Shown: piece after piece, positions 9,285 through 16,684 of the stretch
Layout of the letters: each line of letters opens with the position of its first letter
Numbering within the stretch: position 1 is the first letter of the stretch
NCBI GenBank assembly: GCA_947503035.1
Contig: CANNCD010000001.1
Coordinates: 806,001-870,000, forward strand
Length of the DNA stretch: 64,000 bases
Source: an uncultured Halocynthiibacter sp.
Lineage (GTDB): Bacteria > Pseudomonadota > Alphaproteobacteria > Rhodobacterales > Rhodobacteraceae
Direction: 5' to 3'
Translations under genes and position numbers: made by a program
Notes under the pieces: model-generated
What the model was told of the DNA's origin: nothing
What the model saw: only the letters and a program-made list of their open reading frames with translations
Databases searched by the model: none

Positions 9285-10334
9285 TTATCCTGTGGCGTTG
9301 CGGGCCTTGTGTCGCGTGTAGGCCGCAACATAGGCCGCGACAAAGCCGCGTATATCTGTTTCTGTGGTTTGGGGGCCGATGGACACCCGCACCGACGACA
9401 TTGCCGTCATTTCATCATGGCCCATGGCGCGCAAAACGCGGCTTGCCTTGACCTTGCCGCTTGAACAGGCCGAGCCAGCGGAAATGGCATATCCGGCCAG
9501 ATCCATCTGCATGACCTGCGTTTCGCCTTTCCATCCAGGAACGGCAAAGTTCACGGTATTGGGCAGACGTGTCGCGGTATTGCCGATGAAAATAGCGTCT
9601 TTGACGGATTCTGCCAGTTCTTTTTCTAGAATCGTTCTAAGTTTTTCAACATGGGTCCAGACACCCGCATCAAGGTCCCGCGCCGCAGCAGCAGCCGCCG
9701 CGCCAAAACCGGCGATGCCGATGACATTTTCGGTGCCGGACCGGCGGCCCATCTCTTGGCCCCCGCCCTTGATCTGGGCGGCGATATCGGTACCGCGTTT
9801 CATGACCAAGGCGCCGATGCCCTTGGGCCCGCCGATTTTATGCGCGGAAATCATCGCCATGGTCGCGCCGGACCAGTTGAACGCGAACGGGATTTTCCCG
9901 AACCCTTGGGTCGCATCCACACACCACAGGCCATCAGGCAGGGTTTGGATAACGCCGGTTTCGGAATTGGCCAATTGCAGAACGGATTTCGCGGGGTCGG
10001 TGACGGTGACCATCCCATCGGCGGCAACCGGCAAGGACGCATCGCCCCAAGACGTCACCGCGTCATGTTCGATATCGGCGCAATGCAAATCGCGCCCCGC
10101 CATGGCCAACGCCGCGGATTCCGTCGCCGATGACGTGAACACAATGTCGGCCCCATCGGCACCAAGCGCGCTTGCGATTTGCCCACGGGCCCGTTCGATC
10201 AGGGATTTGGCCGCGCGGCCCTCGCCGTGCACGGACGACGGGTTGCCCGTCACATCCATCGCGGCGATCATCGCCTCGCGTGCTTCATCGCGCAACGGCG
10301 TGGTCGCGTTCCAATCCAGATAGGTGCGTTTCAT
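9285..10334 (-). CDS. Class V aminotransferase, NifS/IscS-like cysteine desulfurase
   Basis: A 349-residue PLP enzyme of group I cysteine desulfurases. K166 in ISAHKIGGPKG is the PLP lysine and C290 in SAGSACSSGKV is the persulfide-forming cysteine on the flexible loop. The N-terminal YLDWNATTPLRDEA motif is typical. It is shorter than E. coli IscS (about 404 residues) but in the range of alphaproteobacterial homologues. The ATG overlaps the iscR stop (TAATG), and sufB follows. The operon therefore encodes two cysteine desulfurases of different groups, this one and SufS. The division of labour (cluster assembly versus tRNA thiolation or another sulfur pathway) is not visible from sequence. 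Confidence 0.92.
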   Translation of the reverse strand: MKRTYLDWNATTPLRDEAREAMIAAMDVTGNPSSVHGEGRAAKSLIERARGQIASALGADGADIVFTSSATESAALAMAGRDLHCADIEHDAVTSWGDASLPVAADGMVTVTDPAKSVLQLANSETGVIQTLPDGLWCVDATQGFGKIPFAFNWSGATMAMISAHKIGGPKGIGALVMKRGTDIAAQIKGGGQEMGRRSGTENVIGIAGFGAAAAAAARDLDAGVWTHVEKLRTILEKELAESVKDAIFIGNTATRLPNTVNFAVPGWKGETQVMQMDLAGYAISAGSACSSGKVKASRVLRAMGHDEMTAMSSVRVSIGPQTTETDIRGFVAAYVAAYTRHKARNATG

Positions 10335-10792
10335 TATTCGTCGACCACTTCAAACAGGTTCGGCACCGCAGGGCATGGCGCGATGCCATTGTCGATCACA
10401 TCCGACAGACGGGTTTGGTGAAGGAACACATAAACATGTGCCGACAGACCCTGCCACAGACGGTTGGTTAATGACTGCGCCTTGGACCCCGATGCCGCAC
10501 CAGAGGCACCCGCCCCCTTGTGCATCGCATCCACGGTTTCATCCACCGCCGACAGGATTTCCACGACGCGGATCGCATCCGTAGATTTCGCCAAACGATA
10601 CCCGCCGCCTGGGCCACGCACCGATTCGACCAATCCCGCACGGCGCAGTTTCACGAACAACTGTTCCAAATATGCCAGCGACACGTCCTGACGTTTCGAG
10701 ATTTCAGACAGACTCACGAGGTTTTCGCCGCCGTGGATGGCCAAATCGGCCAGCGCAACCATCGCATAACGGCCTTTGGTGCTCAGTTTCAT
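10334..10792 (-). CDS. iscR: Rrf2-family regulator, IscR type, without the three-cysteine motif
   Basis: A 152-residue Rrf2-family repressor. The N-terminal winged helix (MKLSTKGRYAMVALADLA, then SLAYLEQLFVKLRRAGLVESVRGPGGGYRLA) is very close to IscR. The region where E. coli IscR has C92, C98 and C104 instead reads DAMHKGAGASGAASGSKAQ, with no cysteine at all. The only cysteine is C140 near the C-terminus. Single-cysteine IscR proteins have been described for Rhodobacter sphaeroides as Fe-S-binding repressors of iron-sulfur genes, so this is probably a lineage variant rather than a dead protein. It heads the suf operon and most likely controls it and itself. The start follows a clear promoter-like region shared with the divergent hydrolase gene. 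Confidence 0.93.
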   Translation of the reverse strand: MKLSTKGRYAMVALADLAIHGGENLVSLSEISKRQDVSLAYLEQLFVKLRRAGLVESVRGPGGGYRLAKSTDAIRVVEILSAVDETVDAMHKGAGASGAASGSKAQSLTNRLWQGLSAHVYVFLHQTRLSDVIDNGIAPCPAVPNLFEVVDE

Positions 10793-10873
10793 GGGCTATC
10801 CTTTGCAAAAACATTGACGAAAGCCCGCGACATCCTTACTTCCATCACAAGCCAAACGGGCCGAGACCCGTAA

Positions 10874-10910
10874 TTAGAATAGGTCTAGGTTGGCCGAGTA
10901 TATCTGTCAA
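10874..10910 (-). promoter_or_regulatory. iscR/suf promoter region with candidate iron- or Fe-S-responsive operator
   Basis: On the minus strand a perfect -35 (TTGACA, 10910-10905) is followed 17 bp later by TAGACC (10887-10882), a weak -10; TATTCT follows a little further on. Overlapping this is TTAGAATAGGTCTAGG (10874-10889, plus strand), which resembles the Irr/ICE-type palindrome TTTAGAA-N3-TTCTAAA. The adjoining ATACTCGGCC half-site on the minus strand resembles half of an IscR type-1 site. Both readings are inference; the position over the promoter supports repression. Confidence 0.5.
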
Positions 10911-10947
10911 GATTGCCACCCCCTAGCCCCAACCAGTCAGAGGCAAG

Positions 10948-11601
10948 ATGCCCGAAGTCATATTCCCAGGTCCCGAAGGCCGCCTAGAAGGTCGTTACCA
11001 CCCGCAACAGAAAAAAGACGCACCCATCGCGATCATTCTTCATCCGCACCCCCAATTCGGCGGCACGATGAACAATAAGGTCGTGTACAACATGCACTAT
11101 GAATTCCACAAAATGGGCTTCACCGTGTTGCGTTTCAATTTCCGTGGCGTGGGTCGTTCACAGGGCGAATATGATCAGGGTGTTGGCGAATTGTCCGATG
11201 CGGCATCCGCGCTTGATTATCTTCAGTCCATGAACCCGAACGCGAAACACTGCTGGGTTGCGGGTTTCTCATTTGGTGCGTGGATCGGGATGCAACTGTT
11301 GATGCGTCGCCCCGAGATCACGGGTTTCGTTTCCGTGTCTCCGCCCGCGAACATGTACGACTTTAGCTTCCTTGCGCCCTGCCCTGCGTCCGGTCTGATG
11401 ATCAATGGCACCGGCGACCGCGTCGCCCCGCCCAAAGACACGACGGCATTGGTCAATAAGCTCCATGAACAAAAGGGTATCACGATCACCCACCAAGAGA
11501 TCGAAGGCGCGGGCCACTTCTTTGAAGAGCCCCACATGGACACCATGCTTGGCAACGTAAACGAATACGTCAGCCGACGCCTCACCGAGACAACACGATA
11601 A
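10948..11601 (+). CDS. Alpha/beta hydrolase (COG2945 type)
   Basis: A 217-residue soluble alpha/beta-fold hydrolase. The nucleophile elbow is GFSFG near residue 110 (G-x-S-x-G), the oxyanion region is HPHPQFGGTMNN near residue 32, a candidate acid is the aspartate in NGTGDRVAPP, and the catalytic histidine is in GAGHFFEE. This matches the small COG2945 esterase-like family, whose substrate is unknown. It starts 155 bases from iscR in the opposite direction, so the two genes share a promoter region and this one may respond to the same iron or Fe-S signal. A strong terminator follows its stop codon. Confidence 0.88.
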   Translation: MPEVIFPGPEGRLEGRYHPQQKKDAPIAIILHPHPQFGGTMNNKVVYNMHYEFHKMGFTVLRFNFRGVGRSQGEYDQGVGELSDAASALDYLQSMNPNAKHCWVAGFSFGAWIGMQLLMRRPEITGFVSVSPPANMYDFSFLAPCPASGLMINGTGDRVAPPKDTTALVNKLHEQKGITITHQEIEGAGHFFEEPHMDTMLGNVNEYVSRRLTETTR

Positions 11602-11608
11602 TACATCA

Positions 11609-11630
11609 GACCCGCTTCGGCGGGTCTTTT
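11609..11630 (+). terminator. Intrinsic terminator of the alpha/beta hydrolase gene
   Basis: GACCCGC, a TTCG tetraloop and GCGGGTC form a 7-bp GC-rich stem, followed directly by TTTT. It begins 8 bases after the hydrolase stop codon. Confidence 0.9.
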
Positions 11631-11679
11631 CATTGGTGCGCCCGCGCGTTACCAATTTTTTAGTAAAAGGAGTATCCCC

Positions 11680-11892
11680 ATGAGCGTTGTAGAAGAATTT
11701 GCAGATAAGATCGCCGAGCAGACCGTTGCGTTGGTCGACCAGACCGGTGACCTTGATCTGGTGAAACGTGTGGCCGAGATCATGGGCGCGAGTTCACAAA
11801 CGCTACAGGAAAGCTTCCTGACCGCCGTGCGTGTGCGCACCGCCGCCAACCGCGCCGCCGAGTTCCTGAAAACCTATGAGGACAACCTATAA
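11680..11892 (+). CDS. Small conserved-looking helical protein, unknown
   Basis: A 70-residue acidic, probably all-helical protein (MSVVEEFADKIAEQTVAL... to ...KTYEDNL) with no cysteine, no signal peptide and no motif I recognise. The ATG follows AAAAGGAG at a good distance. Its stop overlaps the start of the HD hydrolase gene (TAATG), so the two are translationally coupled and likely act together or in fixed ratio. It could be a regulatory subunit, but that is only inference from the coupling. Confidence 0.75.
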   Translation: MSVVEEFADKIAEQTVALVDQTGDLDLVKRVAEIMGASSQTLQESFLTAVRVRTAANRAAEFLKTYEDNL

Positions 11893-12467
11893 TGACAGAA
11901 CGCCTTGCCGCGCAATTCGCGTTTCTTCAGGAAATAGATCAGCTCAAGTCCGTTCTGCGCGCCACGCCGCTGGCCGACAATTCGCGTCTGGAAAATTCAG
12001 GCGAACACAGCTGGCACATCGCGATGTACGCCATGGTTTTGGCCGATCAGGCCGGCGCCGACGTGGACATCAACCGTGTGATCAAGATGTTGCTGATCCA
12101 TGACATCGTGGAAATTGATGCGGGCGACAATCCGATCCACGGTGATTTCGACCCAGCAGAGCAAGAAGCCAAGGAAATCGCCGCGGCCGATCGTCTGTTC
12201 AACCTGTTGCCCGCCGACCAAGCCGTGGAATTCCGCGCGCTTTGGGATGAATTCGAGGCCTCCGAAACACCAGATGCCGTGTTCGGCAAATCCTTGGACC
12301 GCGTACAGCCCCTATTGAACAATATGGCGTCGGGCGGTGGGTCATGGACCGATTATAACGTGACGTTGGACCAGATCGACACCCGCGTCGGCACCAAGGT
12401 CATGCGCGGCGCCCCGAACGTCTGGACCTATGTGCGTGGGCTAATTGCGCCATTTTTCGGCAAATAA
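11892..12467 (+). CDS. HD-domain hydrolase, YfbR/HDDC2-like
   Basis: A 191-residue metal-dependent HD phosphohydrolase. Metal ligands are visible as the histidine of NSGEHSWHIAMYAM (about residue 39), the HD pair in MLLIHDIVEIDAGD (residues 69-70) and a later aspartate in KSLDRVQPLLNNM. The order H...HD...D and the HDIVEIDAGD block match the HD_3 family, which includes 5'-deoxynucleotidases such as YfbR and human HDDC2. The substrate is probably a nucleoside monophosphate, but this is family-level inference. It overlaps the small gene upstream by one base. Confidence 0.85.
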   Translation: MTERLAAQFAFLQEIDQLKSVLRATPLADNSRLENSGEHSWHIAMYAMVLADQAGADVDINRVIKMLLIHDIVEIDAGDNPIHGDFDPAEQEAKEIAAADRLFNLLPADQAVEFRALWDEFEASETPDAVFGKSLDRVQPLLNNMASGGGSWTDYNVTLDQIDTRVGTKVMRGAPNVWTYVRGLIAPFFGK

Positions 12468-12494
12468 CGGCGGAATGCCTTGGGTTGTTTATTT

Positions 12495-12506
12495 TTTGTA
12501 TACAAA
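12495..12506. promoter_or_regulatory. Palindrome TTTGTATACAAA upstream of icd
   Basis: A perfect 12-bp palindrome lies 77 bases before the icd start, in an AT-rich promoter region. TTGTATACAA-type palindromes are typical operators for FadR-subfamily GntR regulators of organic-acid metabolism. A -10-like TAGAAT (about 12529-12534) follows, so the site could overlap or sit just upstream of the icd promoter. The regulator is not in the window. Confidence 0.4.
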
Positions 12507-12582
12507 GGTATGCAATCTATGAAATGGATAGAATATAGGCTAGCGTTAGCCCTAACATGATTCACAAACCAAAGGCATTCCC

Positions 12583-13797
12583 ATGACAAAGATCAAAGTG
12601 GAAAACCCAGTCGTCGAACTTGATGGCGATGAGATGACTCGTATCATCTGGCAGTTTATCAAAGATAAATTGATCCTGCCCTATTTGGATATCGACCTGA
12701 AATATTACGATTTGGGTATGGAAGTTCGCGACGAGACGAACGACCAGATCACCATTGATGCCGCCGAGGCGATCAAACACCACGGTGTTGGCGTCAAGTG
12801 TGCGACCATCACCCCCGACGAACAGCGCGTCGAAGAATTCGGTCTGAAAAAGATGTGGCGTTCGCCAAATGGCACGATCCGCAACATTCTGGGCGGCGTT
12901 GTGTTCCGCCAGCCGATCATCTGTAAGAACGTGCCGCGTCTTGTTCCTGGTTGGACAAAACCCATCGTCATCGGCCGCCACGCGTTTGGCGACCAATATA
13001 AGGCGACGGATTTTACCTTCCCGGGGTCCGGTAAACTGACCATGAAATTCGTCGGCGACGACGGCACCGTGATCGAAAAAGACGTCTATGACGCGCCAAG
13101 CGCCGGTGTGGCCATGGGCATGTATAACATCGACTCGTCCATTCGTGACTTTGCGCGGGCCTCATTCAACTATGGTCTGAAACTTGGCTGGCCTGTGTAC
13201 CTGTCCACCAAAAACACGATCCTGAAGGCCTACGATGGCCGTTTCAAGGACCTCTTCCAAGAGATCTATGACGCGGAATTCGCACAGAAATTCGAAGATG
13301 CGGGCCTCTATTACCAACACCGTTTGATCGATGACATGGTTGCCTCCGCGATGAAATGGTCCGGCGAATTCGTTTGGGCCTGTAAGAACTATGACGGCGA
13401 CGTACAGTCCGACACAGTGGCCCAAGGGTTCGGGTCGCTTGGCCTTATGACGTCACAATTGATGACCCCAGATGGCAAAATCGTTGAGGCCGAGGCCGCA
13501 CACGGCACCGTGACCCGCCACTATCGCCAACATCAAGCGGGCGAAGCCACATCGACCAACTCTATCGCGTCCATCTATGCATGGACCGGCGCGCTAAAGC
13601 ACCGCGCGAAACTGGACGAAAACGCCAAGCTGATGGAATTCGCCGAGACATTGGAAAAGGTCATCATCGACACCGTCGAAAGCGGCCACATGACCAAGGA
13701 CCTTGCCCTGCTGGTTGGTCCAGATCAAAGCTGGCTCACCACCATGGGCTTCTTGGAAAAGATCGCCGAAAACCTCGACAAAGCGCTCGAAGGCTAA
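12583..13797 (+). CDS. icd: NADP-dependent isocitrate dehydrogenase
   Basis: A 404-residue isocitrate dehydrogenase of the eukaryote-like homodimeric NADP type, common in Alphaproteobacteria, which converts isocitrate to 2-oxoglutarate and CO2 in the TCA cycle. Signatures include [14 protein letters not shown] at the N-terminus, the substrate loop [30 protein letters not shown], and the NADP-binding [15 protein letters not shown]. It is a monocistronic gene, with its own upstream AT-rich promoter region containing a palindromic operator candidate and a strong terminator 7 bases after its stop. Confidence 0.98.
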   Translation: MTKIKVENPVVELDGDEMTRIIWQFIKDKLILPYLDIDLKYYDLGMEVRDETNDQITIDAAEAIKHHGVGVKCATITPDEQRVEEFGLKKMWRSPNGTIRNILGGVVFRQPIICKNVPRLVPGWTKPIVIGRHAFGDQYKATDFTFPGSGKLTMKFVGDDGTVIEKDVYDAPSAGVAMGMYNIDSSIRDFARASFNYGLKLGWPVYLSTKNTILKAYDGRFKDLFQEIYDAEFAQKFEDAGLYYQHRLIDDMVASAMKWSGEFVWACKNYDGDVQSDTVAQGFGSLGLMTSQLMTPDGKIVEAEAAHGTVTRHYRQHQAGEATSTNSIASIYAWTGALKHRAKLDENAKLMEFAETLEKVIIDTVESGHMTKDLALLVGPDQSWLTTMGFLEKIAENLDKALEG

Positions 13798-13804
13798 AAA
13801 CAAG

Positions 13805-13828
13805 GGCCGCCCACTGGGCGGCCTTTTT
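13805..13828 (+). terminator. Intrinsic terminator of icd
   Basis: A perfect 8-bp stem GGCCGCCC/GGGCGGCC with an ACT loop, followed by TTTTT, 7 bases after the icd stop codon. Confidence 0.93.
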
Positions 13829-14398
13829 CATTTGGGGCGAGTCTCCCTCACAGAAGGCCAACTCAGACCACTATTTTCGTTATCATAACGCAGTTCGAGA
13901 AATTTCCGTTTCGAAAAAACCATTCCAGCCTTCGGGTTCGGGGCGCGAACGAACATAAGCATCTCGCTTCTCCACACTCAGAGCAGCAAACCATTTGCGA
14001 TAATCAACCAAGTAATCTTCTCCCCCTCCCTGCGCCAGCGCATGCTCGTCAACGGTTCGGGAAAAAGGTCCCATGGGGGTGCCATCGGCTCCGGATAAAC
14101 CACGTTGTTCCGTTGCTCTGTCATGTTTTCCATAATGGCCATTAGATCGTCGGGAATAACCCCGTCGACAATCTGCCAGCTCCTTGCTGGCGCGCGTTCA
14201 TCGTTATTATTAGTCACGGGAAACCTCCGCTAATTTTAAAAATCACATTCTCGCAGATCAATACAACTCTCGTTGTTGATGCCCCATCACCCCCACGTTG
14301 GCAACAACCGCGCGCTAAATTCACCAAAAACCACTTAACTCTGGCCTTTTGGCGCCAGTCGCGGTATGGCCCGCCCAAACGCATTAGAGGCACGCCCC
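13829..14398. other. Long spacer between icd and typA
   Basis: Apart from the probable frameshifted small gene at 13883-14217, these 570 bases hold no gene. The part 14218-14398 is AT-richer with a G/C-poor run and presumably carries the typA promoter; I cannot pick convincing -35/-10 boxes. Confidence 0.5.
13883..14217 (-). pseudogene. Small unknown gene, probably frameshifted
   Basis: Two overlapping reading frames on the minus strand fit as the halves of one protein of about 111 residues. The first frame (ATG 14217) gives MTNNNDERAPARSWQIV... down to RWRREGEKIT. The second (to the stop at 13883) gives ...EDYLVDYRKWFAALSVEKRDAY and ends with ETEISRTAL. The frames would join inside the G-rich run at about 14017-14030 with a one- or two-base change. 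Each half looks coding where the other does not. I recognise no family. Either the gene is decayed or the assembly has an indel in the purine run. Confidence 0.45.
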
Positions 14399-16213
14399 AT
14401 GGACCTGAGAAATATCGCGATTATCGCGCACGTTGACCACGGCAAAACGACGCTTGTGGACGAACTTTTGAAACAATCCGGTACCTACCGCGAAAATCAG
14501 GCGACGTCTGAACGCGCGATGGATTCCAACGACCTAGAGCGCGAGCGCGGCATTACTATTCTTGCCAAAGCCACGTCGGTTGAATGGGAAGGCACACGGA
14601 TCAACATCGTTGACACCCCTGGTCACGCCGATTTCGGCGGCGAAGTAGAACGCATTCTGTCCATGGTTGACGGCGTTGTATTGTTGGTTGATGCGGCCGA
14701 AGGCCCAATGCCACAAACCAAATTCGTGACCTCCAAGGCGCTTGCGCTTGGTCTTAAGCCGATCGTTGTTGTGAACAAAGTCGACAAACCAGACGGCGAG
14801 CCAGACCGCGCATTGGACGAAGTGTTCGACCTGTTTGCGTCTTTGGATGCAACCGACGAACAACTTGATTTCCCGAACATGTACGCCTCTGGCCGTTCCG
14901 GCTGGTGTGACGATACACTTGAGGGCGAACGCAAAGACCTTACTGCGCTGTTCAAGAAAATCGTTGAGCACGTTGAGCCACCAAAGCAGCAAGAAGCCAA
15001 AGACGAGCCGTTCACAATGTTGGCGACAACATTGGGCTCTGACCCGTTCCTTGGTCGTATTCTGACGGGCCGTGTTGAAACGGGTACGTTGAAATCTGGC
15101 GAAACCATCAACGCCCTGTCCCGCGAAGGCGACCGCATCGAGCAGTTCCGCGTGACCAAGATCCAAGCGTTCCGTGGTCTGAACCAGCAAGAGATCCCAG
15201 AAGCCGTTGCAGGCGACATCGTGTCCATCGCGGGCATGTCCAAGGCCACCGTTGCCGATACATTGGCCGCGACATCCGTGACCGAGGCGATCCCATCCCA
15301 GCCCATCGATCCACCCACCATTACTGTGACTTTCGGCATCAACACCTCGCCTTTGGCCGGTCGTGATGGCAAAAAGGTTCAGTCCCGCGTGATCCGTGAC
15401 CGTCTGATGAAAGAAGCAGAATCCAACGTTGCGATCAAAATCACCGACACCCCTGGTGGTGAAGCGTTTGAGGTTGCCGGTCGTGGTGAGCTTCAGATGG
15501 GTGTTTTGATCGAGAACATGCGTCGCGAAGGCTTTGAATTGTCCATCTCGCGTCCACAGGTTCTGTACCAAGACATCGATGGCCAGCGTCACGAGCCAAT
15601 CGAAGAAGTCACAATTGACGTGGATGACGAATATTCCGGCGTTGTGATCGAGAAACTCACTGGCACACGCAAGGGCGATCTTTTGTCCATGTCACAAAAC
15701 GCTGGTAAGACACGCATCATCGCGAACGTTCCGTCCCGTGGCCTTATTGGTTACCACGGCGAGTTCCTGACTGACACACGTGGTACAGGCGTTCTGAACC
15801 GCGTATTCGCGGAATGGGCCCCACACAAAGGCCCAATCCCAGGCCGTCGCGCGGGTGTTCTTATCTCTATGGAAAACGGGACGTCCGTTCCATACGCGTT
15901 GTTCAACCTAGAAGACCGCGGCAAGATGTTCATCGGTGCGCAGGTTGAACTGTACCAAGGTATGATCATCGGCGAACACAGCCGTGAGAACGACCTTGAG
16001 GTGAACCCGCTAAAGGGTAAGAAGCTGACCAACGTTCGTGCCTCTGGTACCGACGAAGCGGTGCGTTTGACGACGCCGATCACCTTCTCCTTGGAAGAAG
16101 CGATTGCCTACATCGACAACGACGAGCTGGTTGAGGTTACACCAAACCACATCCGCCTACGCAAACGTCACCTCGATCCACACGAGCGTAAGCGCGCGGC
16201 ACGTACAGCCTAA
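14399..16213 (+). CDS. typA: Ribosome-associated GTPase TypA/BipA
   Basis: A 604-residue translational GTPase. The G1 loop AHVDHGKTT is at residues 10-18, followed by switch I with RERGITI, G3 DTPGHADFG and G4 NKVD, then EF-G-like domains II, III and V and the TypA-specific C-terminal domain ending in [14 protein letters not shown]. TypA binds the 70S ribosome and affects stress and cold adaptation and ribosome assembly. The ATG at 14399 is chosen over one 33 bases upstream because the protein then begins [18 protein letters not shown] like its homologues and has the usual length. It is transcribed alone and is followed by an unusual run of hairpins. Confidence 0.97.
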   Translation: MDLRNIAIIAHVDHGKTTLVDELLKQSGTYRENQATSERAMDSNDLERERGITILAKATSVEWEGTRINIVDTPGHADFGGEVERILSMVDGVVLLVDAAEGPMPQTKFVTSKALALGLKPIVVVNKVDKPDGEPDRALDEVFDLFASLDATDEQLDFPNMYASGRSGWCDDTLEGERKDLTALFKKIVEHVEPPKQQEAKDEPFTMLATTLGSDPFLGRILTGRVETGTLKSGETINALSREGDRIEQFRVTKIQAFRGLNQQEIPEAVAGDIVSIAGMSKATVADTLAATSVTEAIPSQPIDPPTITVTFGINTSPLAGRDGKKVQSRVIRDRLMKEAESNVAIKITDTPGGEAFEVAGRGELQMGVLIENMRREGFELSISRPQVLYQDIDGQRHEPIEEVTIDVDDEYSGVVIEKLTGTRKGDLLSMSQNAGKTRIIANVPSRGLIGYHGEFLTDTRGTGVLNRVFAEWAPHKGPIPGRRAGVLISMENGTSVPYALFNLEDRGKMFIGAQVELYQGMIIGEHSRENDLEVNPLKGKKLTNVRASGTDEAVRLTTPITFSLEEAIAYIDNDELVEVTPNHIRLRKRHLDPHERKRAARTA

Positions 16214-16244
16214 ACGGCGGTACAAACAATTTAGAATTGCGAGC

Positions 16245-16276
16245 GGCGCGGAACCTTTGGTTCCGCGCCGTTTCTT
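16245..16276 (+). terminator. Hairpin 1 after typA, likely its terminator
   Basis: An 11-bp perfect stem GGCGCGGAACC/GGTTCCGCGCC with a TTT loop, followed by GTTTCTT, 31 bases after the typA stop. The T-run is imperfect but the stem is very stable. Confidence 0.75.
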
Positions 16277-16282
16277 CTGGTA

Positions 16283-16329
16283 GCGCCGTGCCGAAGGCAC
16301 GGCGCGGGGCGTGTTGCCACGCAACACGC
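16283..16329. repeat. Hairpins 2 and 3 after typA
   Basis: Two further perfect stem-loops stand back to back. GCGCCGTGCC-GAA-GGCACGGCGC occupies 16283-16305 (10 bp), and GCGTGTTGC-CAC-GCAACACGC occupies 16309-16329 (9 bp). Neither has a T-run. With the flanking hairpins they make four stems in 119 bases. Confidence 0.8.
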
Positions 16330-16330
16330 A

Positions 16331-16363
16331 AAAGCCGCGCTGGGGGAACCCCAGCGCGGCTTT
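16331..16363. terminator. Hairpin 4, bidirectional terminator between typA and alaS operon
   Basis: A perfect 15-bp stem (16331-16345 with 16349-16363) and a GAA loop. The stem has AAA on its left and TTT on its right, so it can terminate in both directions. It sits 30 bases beyond the stop of the DUF1330 gene on the minus strand. Confidence 0.85.
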
Positions 16364-16393
16364 CGATTCGATCAAATTCAAACGAAGCTTGGA

Positions 16394-16681
16394 TTAATCC
16401 AAGGTCTCGACAATCACCAAATCACGGACACTGGCACCTTTGGCAAAGGCAAGTGCCTCTTGGTAGGCGTCGGAGTGGTAACAGGCCTCGGCCTGTTCCA
16501 TGCTGTCGAATTTTACGACCACGTTGCGGGGGCGGTCATTGCCCTCGAGCTGAACATATGCCCCGCCACGCGCAACGAATTCACCGCCGAACGCCGCAAG
16601 CGCAGGTCCCGCGAGCGCGGCGTATTTCCCATAGCTGTCCGCGTCAGTCACGTCCACATGTGCAATCCAAAGTGCGCCCAT
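16394..16681 (-). CDS. DUF1330 protein
   Basis: A 95-residue protein with a single dimeric alpha/beta-barrel (ferredoxin-like) domain of the DUF1330 family. It begins MGALWIAHVDVTDADSYGKYA and has the typical FVARGG...QLEGNDRPRNVVVKFDSMEQA block followed by WYHSDAYQ-like ACYHSDAYQEAL. Family function is not established. It starts 3 bases after alaS ends, so it is the last gene of the alaS transcript. A bidirectional terminator follows. Confidence 0.88.
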   Translation of the reverse strand: MGALWIAHVDVTDADSYGKYAALAGPALAAFGGEFVARGGAYVQLEGNDRPRNVVVKFDSMEQAEACYHSDAYQEALAFAKGASVRDLVIVETLD

Positions 16682-16684
16682 TGT

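Noticed and set aside
9364..10323. A 319-codon plus-strand frame across the NifS-like desulfurase gene
   Set aside because: Antisense shadow; the minus-strand gene has PLP and active-site motifs.
14534..15592. A 352-codon open frame on the minus strand inside typA
   Set aside because: It is antisense to a certain gene, has no ribosome site or family, and arises from the biased codon use of typA.
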